This document shows, piece after piece, positions 8,521-16,308 of a DNA stretch of 64,000 nucleotides; position 1 is the first letter of the stretch; the number at the start of each line of letters is the position of its first letter. Source of the DNA: SAR202 cluster bacterium. GTDB lineage: Bacteria; Chloroflexota; Dehalococcoidia; Lucifugimonadales; UBA2962. Both the position numbers and the translations under genes were made by a program. The notes beneath the pieces were generated by a model, which worked only from the letters and a program-made list of their open reading frames with translations, had not been told where the DNA came from and ran no database searches. The stretch covers positions 62,001 to 126,000 of the forward strand of contig JAKUTS010000003.1 in assembly GCA_022447925.1 (NCBI GenBank), in the 5' to 3' direction.

Positions 8521-10452
8521 ATGTTAAATGCAAATAACCTTACAAAAGCCTATGGGGATGAAATTTTATTTTCAGACCTTTCATTAAATGCTTCTGCTGG
8601 CGACCGTATCGCCCTGGTTGGAACTAACGGTTCTGGTAAATCAACGCTAATGGATATCTTAGCTGGAGAAACTATTGCTGATCGCGGAAAAGTATCACTA
8701 AAGAGAAACTGTAAGGTTGCGTATTTAAAACAGGAAAACTACAAGTTTGAAAACAGACCGTTGTTAAAGGAGGTTTGCCAAGAACCCGAGGAAATTTTAG
8801 GGCTTCGAAAAGAGCTAAGGGATATTCATGAGTTATTATCCAATGGAATCAATAAACAGACACAGTCAACACTACTATCTCGTATGGGAAAAATTAATGA
8901 CCATTTAGAGATTCATTCTCAGAACAACGCTGAGCATAAAGCAAAGATGATTTTATCAGGCTTGGGTTTTAAGCAAGTTGATTTTGGCAAACCTATAAAC
9001 GAATTCAGTGGTGGATGGATTATGAGAGCTTATTTGGGCAAGATACTTTTTCATGAACCTGATTTATTACTCTTGGATGAGCCGACCAATCATTTGGACT
9101 TGGAAGCAAATTTATGGTTTGAAGACTACTTACTGAATTTTAAAGGTGCTGTTCTTGTCACATCTCATGATAGAGCATTTTTGAATGCCGTCGCCACAAC
9201 AATATTAGCTATAGAAGATGAACAGGTAGTTATGCAAAAAGGAAATTATGATGAATACCTAATATCGAGAGAACAGGTTTTGAGAACTAAACAAGCGACT
9301 GCGGCTAGAACTGAAAAGCAAATAAAGAAACAGATGAAGTTTGTAGAGCGTTTTAGATCAAAAGCGACTAAGGCGAGACAAGTTCAAAGCAGGTTAAAGT
9401 CCATAGATAAAATTGAAAAGATAGAAATACCAAGAGCCACCAAGCGAGTGAGGTACTCTTTTCCTGAACCGCTAAGAAGTGGAAACGAAGTAATACATTT
9501 GGAGAATTTAAATAAATCATACGGTAAGAACGTTGTCTACAAAGGAGTAGATTTGTCTTTGAATAGGGGAGATAAAGTCGCTTTATTAGGAGTTAATGGG
9601 GCTGGTAAATCTACTATTCTGAAAATACTAGCAGGAGTTTTAGATTTCGACAGTGGAGGAAGAAAATTAGGACATAATGTAACAACCGGTTATTACGCTC
9701 AACATTTGCTTGAACTTTTAAATCCCGAAAAAACAGTCATACAAGAATTAGAAGAAGTCGCTGGAGGGGGTTTGCGAGGAGTCGTGAGAAATATCCTGGG
9801 AGGATTTCTGTTTTCAGGTGATGATATACATAAAACGATATCAGTTTTATCCGGAGGGGAAAAAGCTCGAGTCGCTTTAGCTAAATTATTGCTTCAATCC
9901 AGCAATTTACTTTTTATGGATGAGCCCACAAACCACCTCGATATTGAATCAAGAGAAATCTTAATTGATGCATTGAATGACTACCAAGGCACTTTATGTT
10001 TTATTACTCATGATCGAACTTTTATACATCAAGTCGCAAACAAAATCTTAAGGATAGAAGACGGACGGCTTGTTGTGTATCCAGGTGATTACTCAAGTTA
10101 CTTATCCAGCACGAGTAAAATGTTGTCCGAGCACGATTCAATTCAGCAGAAAGTATCTAATCCAAGTCAATTATCGGAGGGTAAACATAACCGGGAAAGA
10201 AGTACGCGGGGTTATTCTGTGAATAAAATGCGTAAATTAAATCAAAGGATAAGAACAATTGAATCAGAGCTTGAAAATATCAATTCTGAGATGAATAATC
10301 TAGAGAAGTTTTTTACTGATCCCAAAGAGATAGACAATCCGGAGCAACTAGCTAATTTAGGTCTAAAGCATGAAACTCTTCAAAAGCGATCTAAAGCGTT
10401 AGAGAAAGAATGGGAACAATTATCTAGTGAAATTGAGACAAACATCACATAA
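8521..10452 (+). CDS. ABC-F family ATPase (Uup/EttA-like ribosome-associated)
   Basis: A soluble 643-residue protein with two fused ABC ATPase domains and no membrane segment. Domain 1 has Walker A GTNGSGKST (about residues 34-42), signature FSGGW and Walker B LLLLDEPTNHLD. Domain 2 has GVNGAGKST, LSGGEKARVALAKLLL and LLFMDEPTNHLD. The interdomain linker carries the charged KQIKKQMKFVERFRSKATKARQ arm expected in ABC-F proteins. The C-terminus from about residue 560 is a coiled coil (NQRIRTIESELENINSEMN), as in Uup. ABC-F proteins act on the ribosome (translation rescue or antibiotic protection) or in DNA repair for Uup. The subtype cannot be settled here. Confidence 0.93.
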   Translation: MLNANNLTKAYGDEILFSDLSLNASAGDRIALVGTNGSGKSTLMDILAGETIADRGKVSLKRNCKVAYLKQENYKFENRPLLKEVCQEPEEILGLRKELRDIHELLSNGINKQTQSTLLSRMGKINDHLEIHSQNNAEHKAKMILSGLGFKQVDFGKPINEFSGGWIMRAYLGKILFHEPDLLLLDEPTNHLDLEANLWFEDYLLNFKGAVLVTSHDRAFLNAVATTILAIEDEQVVMQKGNYDEYLISREQVLRTKQATAARTEKQIKKQMKFVERFRSKATKARQVQSRLKSIDKIEKIEIPRATKRVRYSFPEPLRSGNEVIHLENLNKSYGKNVVYKGVDLSLNRGDKVALLGVNGAGKSTILKILAGVLDFDSGGRKLGHNVTTGYYAQHLLELLNPEKTVIQELEEVAGGGLRGVVRNILGGFLFSGDDIHKTISVLSGGEKARVALAKLLLQSSNLLFMDEPTNHLDIESREILIDALNDYQGTLCFITHDRTFIHQVANKILRIEDGRLVVYPGDYSSYLSSTSKMLSEHDSIQQKVSNPSQLSEGKHNRERSTRGYSVNKMRKLNQRIRTIESELENINSEMNNLEKFFTDPKEIDNPEQLANLGLKHETLQKRSKALEKEWEQLSSEIETNIT

Positions 10453-10655
10453 TTTTATGTTCTTACGTAATATAATCTCACACATCAATGAAAAAATATT
10501 CCAGTTAATGTATTTATATTTAACACCTTAACTTCCGTATACTGTTCGTTTAATGCTCTATATCATACGCACAACGCTTTGCAGAAACAGTTATTTCCTG
10601 AAGATTTAATATTGAAATAAATGTTTGATTGGAAATATTAATTTAGGAGAATACA

Positions 10656-11957
10656 CTGAAGTTTGAAGATATGGGTTTGAACCATCGTCTCTTGGACGCA
10701 ATAAGAGATGCTAAATATGTTGAACCTACCCCTATACAAGTTCAAACAATTCCTGTTTCAATGCAAGGACATGATGTATTAGGATTGGCTCAAACTGGCA
10801 CGGGCAAAACAGCAGCATTTATGTTACCCATATTGGACAAGATTCATAATAGCCGCACAAAGAAGATTAGTGCCTTGGTAATAGCTCCAACTCGCGAACT
10901 AGTAGATCAAATAAACAAAACAGCTGTGGATTTAGGAAAATATACCAAATCTAGAAGCTTGTCTGTCTACGGTGGTGTAAACAAACGTCCTCAGGAGTCT
11001 AAGTTATCACGATCTCCCGATATAGTTGTTGCTTGCCCGGGACGTTTATTGGACCACCTGAATGACAAAACTATTGATTTGTCTGGGGTAGAAACATTAG
11101 TTTTAGATGAGGCAGATACCATGTGTGATATGGGATTCCTCCCAGATATACGAAAAATACTTAATTATTTACCTGCTGAGAGACAAACCTTGTTTTTTGC
11201 AGCCACGATGCCGAAAGCTATAAGAGCCATGGCACAGGATATTCTTAAATCCCCGAAAACAGTCCAAATAGGGGTTATTTCACCAGCCGAAACGGTATCT
11301 CATGCCCTATATCCAATGAATGAAAAGATCAAGTCAAAATGCTTATTTAAAGTTTTGGAAACAACCGCCACCGGTCGCGTAATTGTTTTTACCCGTACCA
11401 AACATAGAGCAAAAATAGTGTCCGCTGACCTCGCTAATAGGGATTATAAAGTAACTGTTTTACAAGGTAATTTATCTCAGAACAAAAGGAACCAGGCAAT
11501 AAATGGATTTAAAAACGGTAAATACGATATTTTGGTGGCTACTGACATAGCATCAAGGGGAATCGACGTGTCAGAAGTTTCGCATGTGATAAATTTTGAC
11601 ATGCCAAATACTGTGGACGCTTATATACACCGCATTGGACGCACAGGTCGGGCTAAAAACAAAGGCGAAGCTTTGACGTTTGTTGTCCCGAATGATGAGT
11701 ATATGGTTCGTCAAATAGAAGCTATTTTAAAAGCTAAAATTGATAGGCGAACTATAGATGATGTTAATTATGGCAAAACACCAGTGATCGATCCGGGCTC
11801 TAAAAAATATCGAAGTAGTGATAGAGCGTCACAATACAAGGGACGTGGTAAAGGGAGATATATTGACGCTTCGAAGTCTAAAAGACGTGGGTTTAAAGGT
11901 AAGGCTAAGATTAAAAGTCACCGGTCCACAAAGAACTCAAATGGGATATTTAAGTAG
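10656..11957 (+). CDS. DEAD-box RNA helicase (RhlE-like), apparent CTG start
   Basis: ATP-dependent RNA helicase for RNA remodelling. Motifs in order: Q motif PTPIQ, AQTGTGKTAA (I), PTRELVDQ (Ia), PGRLLD (Ib), VLDEADTM (II), FFAATMP (III, normally SAT), IVFTRTKHRAK (IV), ATDIASRGIDV (V) and HRIGRTGRA (VI). The C-terminal 55 residues are a basic Arg/Lys/Gly/Ser-rich tail, likely for RNA contact. The first ATG (10671) would remove the conserved aromatic F of the Q-motif region. The in-frame CTG at 10656 gives (M)KFEDMGLNHRLL and has AGGAG at 10645-10649 with six bases of spacing, so I extend the gene to it. It is followed by tRNA-Ile on the opposite strand. Confidence 0.9.
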   Translation: MKFEDMGLNHRLLDAIRDAKYVEPTPIQVQTIPVSMQGHDVLGLAQTGTGKTAAFMLPILDKIHNSRTKKISALVIAPTRELVDQINKTAVDLGKYTKSRSLSVYGGVNKRPQESKLSRSPDIVVACPGRLLDHLNDKTIDLSGVETLVLDEADTMCDMGFLPDIRKILNYLPAERQTLFFAATMPKAIRAMAQDILKSPKTVQIGVISPAETVSHALYPMNEKIKSKCLFKVLETTATGRVIVFTRTKHRAKIVSADLANRDYKVTVLQGNLSQNKRNQAINGFKNGKYDILVATDIASRGIDVSEVSHVINFDMPNTVDAYIHRIGRTGRAKNKGEALTFVVPNDEYMVRQIEAILKAKIDRRTIDDVNYGKTPVIDPGSKKYRSSDRASQYKGRGKGRYIDASKSKRRGFKGKAKIKSHRSTKNSNGIFK

Positions 11958-11966
11958 AGTATAAAA

Positions 11967-12043
11967 TGGTGGGCCAGCGTGGACTCGAACCACGGACCTC
12001 AGTCTTATCAGGACTGCGCTCTAACCGACTGAGCTACTGGCCC
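11967..12043 (-). tRNA. tRNA-Ile (anticodon GAT)
   Basis: Read on the minus strand, the acceptor stem GGGCCAG pairs with CTGGCCC. The D-arm is AGCTCAGTCGGTTAGAGC, the anticodon arm is CAGTC-CTGATAA-GACTG with anticodon GAT, and the T-arm contains GGTTCGAGTCC. The 3' discriminator A is followed by a genome-encoded CCA (positions 11967-11969). All stems are complementary. It stands alone, not in an rRNA operon as tRNA-Ile often does. Confidence 0.97.
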
Positions 12044-12121
12044 ACAATCTATTAATTGACCTTAATATCAAAAAATCGCGAATTAACATTATAGAACGAA
12101 AATACACTAAGCACTGTAGTT

Positions 12122-13267
12122 TTAGAGTACTTCCACAATTCTATCGCCAACTATTTTTTCTTCACCTGGATTTAATCCAAACATGTGAATTTCCATATAA
12201 TCCTCACCCTCTTTCGCAAAGAAAGCTTTTCTCGTCCAAATGGGAGGATTGCCAGATTTTAGTTTTTCAACTAAATCTTCGACTGTAAAATTTGCTTTAG
12301 AGTTCGGTGTAATGGTTAAGCCAAAAGGCAGAACCCCAAGGATGTTATCTATCATTGCTACATTGATTGTTGGTATATGTTTTATTTTATCTATTATTGT
12401 TTGCGTCATAGTTTCTGCCTTACTAAGACGTTCTTCATGATTTAATCCCATCCATCTTTCTACGGCTACAACGCAACCTATAATTTCTTGCCTGTCTACT
12501 TTTTGTGGCCTGCCAAGCCCTCTAATTCTTCTGCCTTCATACCCAATAAAAGATTGTAGGGCTAATTTATCAATGGCTTCTTGAGTTCCCAGTGCAAAAC
12601 CTACTGAATGAGGAGCTCCTAAATATTTAGCGGCTACGCATTGAATATCAGCACCCATTCTGACATATTTACCAATATTTTCTGTTGGATAGATTTGTCC
12701 AGCAGCATCTACTAATACATACAAACCATTTTTCTTTGCTATTTCGATGGTGTCTTCTAGAGACAACGCACTGGGGTCTATCCTTTGTTCGTCAGCATAG
12801 TAATGAACAGCGACAGTTTTGTCAGTTATTGCGTTTTCTAGGTCTTTTTTCGTAGTTTCATTTTCTGATCCGAAAGTAACAAGTTTTGCACCAGCTAATT
12901 CTAAGCAGCGGTCATACCAGTAGTGCTGTTTTCTTTGAATCAATATTTCGTTTTTCATTCCAGATGTATCAGGAAGTTGTTCTATAAAATCATCATTGTC
13001 ACCTGCCATAAAAGCAGCAGTTGCCAAGGTGAGTGCCGAACCGGCTCCAGAAGTTACATACGCTGCTGGCACATTAGTCAACTTCGCAATGTGTTCTCCA
13101 GCTTTTTCCTCTAATTCCATCATCGGTATATAGCTGGAATCAGCTTTATCCATTGCTTCCTTAACTTCTTGAACAGGGGTTGAGCCTCCAAGCATTGTTA
13201 CGCTTCCAATAGCATTAATTATTGGTTGAGCACCGATCGATTTATAAACTTCGCCCCAATTACTCAT
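12122..13267 (-). CDS. SelA-fold PLP-dependent enzyme (DgaE/SelA-like family)
   Basis: A 381-residue fold-type I PLP enzyme. It starts INAIGSVTMLGGSTPVQEV, has the SGAGSALTLATAAFMAG motif that holds the cofactor phosphate, VDAAGQIYP with the Asp that contacts the PLP ring nitrogen, and the presumed Schiff-base Lys in CVAAKYLGAP. It matches the group often labelled L-seryl-tRNA(Sec) selenium transferase-like or D-glucosaminate-6-phosphate ammonia-lyase-like, and is shorter than true SelA. It is more likely a lyase or transferase of sugar-acid or amino-acid catabolism than the selenocysteine synthase. It is divergent from tRNA-Gly and the RraA-like gene, a neighbourhood consistent with hydroxy-acid catabolism. 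Confidence 0.82.
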   Translation of the reverse strand: MSNWGEVYKSIGAQPIINAIGSVTMLGGSTPVQEVKEAMDKADSSYIPMMELEEKAGEHIAKLTNVPAAYVTSGAGSALTLATAAFMAGDNDDFIEQLPDTSGMKNEILIQRKQHYWYDRCLELAGAKLVTFGSENETTKKDLENAITDKTVAVHYYADEQRIDPSALSLEDTIEIAKKNGLYVLVDAAGQIYPTENIGKYVRMGADIQCVAAKYLGAPHSVGFALGTQEAIDKLALQSFIGYEGRRIRGLGRPQKVDRQEIIGCVVAVERWMGLNHEERLSKAETMTQTIIDKIKHIPTINVAMIDNILGVLPFGLTITPNSKANFTVEDLVEKLKSGNPPIWTRKAFFAKEGEDYMEIHMFGLNPGEEKIVGDRIVEVL

Positions 13268-13433
13268 AATTAAAAAACCTCTTAGATTAAATAATAAAAT
13301 ACACCTAGAAAAGCTAACAACTGCATCTAAATAGAAGCCTATAACGGTCCGAGACTAATCTAGGTGCCTAATAAGTATAAAGTATGGGGTGCAGTTTAAA
13401 CAAAATTTGAGGTAGATTATTAAAAATGACACA

Positions 13434-13455
13434 AACTTTAAATCTTTTTAAAGTT
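13434..13455. repeat. short perfect palindrome upstream of tRNA-Gly
   Basis: AACTTTAAA (13434-13442), loop TCTT, TTTAAAGTT (13447-13455): nine perfectly paired bases 12 bp before the tRNA-Gly gene. It is A/T-rich and lies between the divergent PLP-enzyme gene and the tRNA, so it could be an operator or simply low-complexity promoter sequence. Its function is unknown. Confidence 0.4.
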
Positions 13456-13467
13456 ATGTGAATAAAA

Positions 13468-13542
13468 GCGGGAGTAGCTCAGTGGTAGAGTACTTGCTTC
13501 CCAAGCAAGTTGTCGCGGGTTCGAATCCCGTCTCCCGCTCCA
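13468..13542 (+). tRNA. tRNA-Gly (anticodon CCC)
   Basis: The acceptor stem GCGGGAG pairs with CTCCCGC. The D-arm is AGCTCAGTGGTAGAGT, the anticodon arm is CTTGC-TTCCCAA-GCAAG with anticodon CCC, and the T-arm GCGGGTTCGAATCCCGT is complete. Discriminator T is followed by encoded CCA at 13540-13542. It reads the GGG codon, which is infrequent in such an AT-rich genome. Confidence 0.97.
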
Positions 13543-13582
13543 CTATGTAAGGCTTTGATAATTCAAGTAGAAGGAGATTAGA

Positions 13583-14269
13583 ATGCAACAAGCTTCAATG
13601 GAGCAACTTAATGAGATACGTTCATTTGACAGCCCGACTCTATTTAATTCGATCGTAGAGGTTTCAAACACATCGGCTGGTGGTCAGCCAGTATGTTATA
13701 CAGATCAAACGTTGAAAAGTCTAACCTCAGGTTTGGGTTGTGCGGTTGGCTATGCAGTGACCTCTGAAGTCACCACTAATGATGAAGATTCTGCAGCATT
13801 GCCTTGGGATGATTACTACAAAGTATTAGATCAAACAAATGGTCCGATAATGGCCGTAATGAGAGATGCAGACACAAGATCAGGCAGAGGAGCTAACTTT
13901 GGAGATAATATGGCAGCAGCCCATGTGGGTCTTGGTGTTACAGGAGCGCTGGTAGAAGGAACTGTTAGGGACCTTCCAGGTATACAGGATGCAGGATTGG
14001 CAATTTGGGCTCACGGCACAGTTCCAGGACACGGGGTTTTTAATCTAACATCAGTGAATCGATCAGTGGTAATAGCAGGACTAATTATTCATCCAGGAGA
14101 TTTATTAATAGCTGACCTAAATGGCTGCACAAAGATTCCCGCAGATCTTCCATTGGATAAGTTGATTGAAACTTCATACACCATACGCGATAGAGAGCAG
14201 AGATTTCAGGAAATGTGTAGGCAGCCTGGATTTAACTATGAAAAATGGAAGACAGCTCGCGAAATTTAA
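13583..14269 (+). CDS. RraA-like / 4-hydroxy-4-methyl-2-oxoglutarate aldolase family protein
   Basis: A 228-residue protein of the RraA/HMG-aldolase family. Its core near residues 85-135 reads RDADTRSGRGANFGDNMAAAHVGLGVTGALVEGTVRDLPG, the family pattern of a GD...A...G..G.V..G.vRD loop with the Arg-Asp pair that binds the substrate and divalent metal. Enzymatic members cleave 4-hydroxy-4-methyl-2-oxoglutarate or decarboxylate oxaloacetate; RraA itself inhibits RNase E. The surrounding PLP lyase and hydroxyacid dehydrogenase favour a catabolic role. A clear SD (aaGGAGatt) precedes ATG 13583. It ends 2 bp from the convergent DUF454 gene. Confidence 0.85.
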   Translation: MQQASMEQLNEIRSFDSPTLFNSIVEVSNTSAGGQPVCYTDQTLKSLTSGLGCAVGYAVTSEVTTNDEDSAALPWDDYYKVLDQTNGPIMAVMRDADTRSGRGANFGDNMAAAHVGLGVTGALVEGTVRDLPGIQDAGLAIWAHGTVPGHGVFNLTSVNRSVVIAGLIIHPGDLLIADLNGCTKIPADLPLDKLIETSYTIRDREQRFQEMCRQPGFNYEKWKTAREI

Positions 14270-14271
14270 GT

Positions 14272-14655
14272 TTACTTAATTTGATCTTTGGTTGGTCTAG
14301 TCACAATAAACAGTGTGCCCATAACGGCTATTATGGCCACCGCAATTACGAAGATAATGCCATATGGAGACCACACTAGAGAGATTGTTGTAAATATCCA
14401 AATAGATGCGATTGAGAGGACCTTTGCCTTTAAAGGCATTTCCCCTGTATCCAAATAGTCTTTCACGACTTTGCCAAATATTTTATGGCCTGTTATCCAG
14501 TCGTACATTTTTTTATTGGATCTAACGAAACAACTTGCCGCTAAAATTAGAAATATTGTCCCTGGTAGGCCTGGCAATATATATCCGGCGATTCCTAACC
14601 CTAAAAATATAAATCCTAAAACATACAGGGAATACTTTTTTATATTCTTCAACAT
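14272..14655 (-). CDS. YbaN/DUF454 family inner-membrane protein
   Basis: A small membrane protein with helices near residues 8-40 and a C-terminal pair (VLSIASIWIFTTISLVW, YGIIFVIAVAIIAVMGTLFIV). The family signature GIAGYILPGLPGTIFLILAASCFVRSNKK is clear. I chose the ATG at 14655 (MLKNIKKYSL). The longer frame to 14718 would add 21 unconserved residues. Function of the family is unknown. It converges with the RraA-like gene with only 2 bp between them. Confidence 0.85.
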   Translation of the reverse strand: MLKNIKKYSLYVLGFIFLGLGIAGYILPGLPGTIFLILAASCFVRSNKKMYDWITGHKIFGKVVKDYLDTGEMPLKAKVLSIASIWIFTTISLVWSPYGIIFVIAVAIIAVMGTLFIVTRPTKDQIK

Positions 14656-14751
14656 TTTAAAAAATCGACAATGTACAATAATTGAAAAAATTGTTATGCA
14701 TTTCACAATTCTATACAAAATTATTAAATGAGATGTAATTAAGGAACCTCA

Positions 14752-15753
14752 ATGGTAAATAAAAGGCTAAAAGTTTATTACATAGGACAACACGATGGTT
14801 TAGATATGTCTCAGACTGAATCAGCTTTAGATAAAGCTGAAGCTGACTTGTTTTTGCTTGATCATATGGATGATGAATCTGAGTTAATATCAAGAATTAA
14901 GGACGCTGATGGACTAATCTCCGTTTACACTCCCATAACTAGAAACATTTTTTCGAATTTAAAAAAATGCAAAGCTGTATTAAGAACTGGCGTAGGTTTT
15001 GACGTGGTAGATATTGAAGCGGCGACTGAATTTGGAGTAGCAGTAATTAATGTTCCTGATATGTGGACTCAAGAGGTTGCAAATCAGGCATTAACATTGC
15101 TTCTAGCGTGTAATCGTAAGTTGCTAACAGGAGATTCAGTTATCCGTATGGGTGAATGGAATGACAAAATTCCAGGTAATGTTGGCCCTCTATACGGCGA
15201 GACTATGGGAATTATTGGGTTAGGTAATATTGGCTCGGCATTTGCAAAGAGGGCTGCTGCACTTGATTTAAATATAATCGGATATGACCCATATTTATCT
15301 GAGAAAGTATGGAAACAATTAAACATTAAAAAAGTGTCTTTAGTTGACCTAATTACTAAATCTGATTATGTGTCTATTAATTGCCCGCTCAATGAGGAGA
15401 CTCATCATATGATAGGCGAATCAATGTTTAAGCTTATGAAACCAACAGCTTACTTAATTAATACGGCTAGAGGTGCAATTGTAGATGAGAAAGCATTAAT
15501 TAAAGCACTCCAAGATGGCATTATTGCTGGAGCTGGCTTGGATGCTTTGGAGATAGAACCGCCAAAACCAAATAATCCTTTGCTCAAAATGAAAAACGTT
15601 GTTCTCTCAGCCCATGTAGGTCATTTTTCAGACGCCTCTATGGCTAGAAGGCCTGTAAGATTTGGAGAAGAAATAGCAAGAGTATTTTTGGGTGAGATGC
15701 CAATTAACCTAGTAAATTCGAAAGTAAATGAAAAATTACAGCTTAGGCAATAA
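14752..15753 (+). CDS. D-isomer-specific 2-hydroxyacid dehydrogenase (phosphoglycerate dehydrogenase-like)
   Basis: A 333-residue NAD(P)-dependent dehydrogenase that would interconvert a D-2-hydroxyacid and a 2-oxoacid. The NAD-binding loop is GETMGIIGLGNIGSAFAKRA near residues 146-165 with the acidic D of IGYDPYL. The catalytic Arg is in LINTARGAIVDEKAL, the Glu in LDALEIEPP and the His in LSAHVGHFSD, in the expected order. It resembles SerA-like members with a short N-terminal domain and no ACT domain, so a true SerA role is not proven. Neighbours suggest hydroxy- or sugar-acid catabolism. An AAGGA motif precedes ATG 14752. Confidence 0.9.
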   Translation: MVNKRLKVYYIGQHDGLDMSQTESALDKAEADLFLLDHMDDESELISRIKDADGLISVYTPITRNIFSNLKKCKAVLRTGVGFDVVDIEAATEFGVAVINVPDMWTQEVANQALTLLLACNRKLLTGDSVIRMGEWNDKIPGNVGPLYGETMGIIGLGNIGSAFAKRAAALDLNIIGYDPYLSEKVWKQLNIKKVSLVDLITKSDYVSINCPLNEETHHMIGESMFKLMKPTAYLINTARGAIVDEKALIKALQDGIIAGAGLDALEIEPPKPNNPLLKMKNVVLSAHVGHFSDASMARRPVRFGEEIARVFLGEMPINLVNSKVNEKLQLRQ

Positions 15754-15820
15754 TAAAAGTGCAATAATATAAACAGGAGGCACTTCCCTAGAAAATCTCA
15801 TATATCAGACCGTTAGTTTA

Positions 15821-16306
15821 ATGCCTATTTTAATTAATCAATACTCTTTCATTATTGTCAGCATCGCAAGTTTAATACTTGTTGGGATTTTTATATGGCG
15901 CATATTTAATCCTGCACTAGCTATATCAGCAATATTCGTAGCCATGTTAATTTTGTCAGTTGTTTTTATAAGCCTGCGTCGAGACGAAGCTACTCTTTCA
16001 AGTTTAGAAGACTTTAACCTTGCTTTGGAATCAGGCCCATTATTGATTGATTTCTACTCTGATTACTGAGTTGGGTGCCTAGTGGCTAAACCTGACGTTG
16101 ACAGGTTAGAAAAAAAACTTAAGGGCAAGGTGCAAGTTATTCGCTTAAATATTGCTAATGAATTTGGAAAGCAATTGAAATCCAAATTTAATGTACGAAT
16201 AGTGCCTGGGTTCGTGCTTGTTAACACAGAAGGCAAAGAAATATTGAAACGGACTGGGAAAGTTCCCTCTCTGGAAAAAATTGTTGAGCTAGTTGATTCT
16301 AAATAA
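15821..16306 (+). CDS. putative selenoprotein: membrane-anchored thioredoxin-like protein with UxxC motif (in-frame TGA at 16067-16069)
   Basis: The frame from ATG 15821 meets TGA at 16067-16069 but continues in the same frame to TAA at 16306, giving 161 residues if TGA is read as selenocysteine at position 83. Residues 8-30 and about 31-55 are two hydrophobic helices. A thioredoxin fold follows: LLIDFYSDY, then TGA, then VGCLVAKPDVDRLEKKL, IRLNIANEFG and the cis-Pro loop RIVPGFVLVNTEGKEI. The TGA falls exactly where thioredoxins have the first Cys of CxxC, giving U-V-G-C. A SECIS-like hairpin lies 19 bases downstream. Alternatives are a nonsense mutation or a base-call error (TGC or TGT to TGA). 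AGGAGG at 15775-15780 lies 40 bases before the ATG with no canonical start at the right distance, so initiation is also odd. Confidence 0.7.
16089..16107 (+). promoter_or_regulatory. candidate bacterial SECIS hairpin for the TGA at 16067
   Basis: AACCTG (16089-16094) pairs perfectly with CAGGTT (16102-16107) across seven bases, ACGTTGA. An A.A mismatch and an inner C-G pair (16096/16100) would leave a GUU apical loop with G at its first position. The loop begins 27 bases after the TGA. Bacterial SECIS elements lie within the coding region shortly after UGA, with a loop-proximal G, so distance and loop fit. Folding was done by eye. Chance hairpins of this size are not rare. Confidence 0.5.
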
Positions 16307-16308
16307 AT

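Noticed and set aside
12122-13267. Annotation as true selenocysteine synthase SelA
   Set aside because: The protein is shorter and its active-site surroundings match the DgaE/SelA-like lyase group; no tRNA-Sec or selB is in the window.
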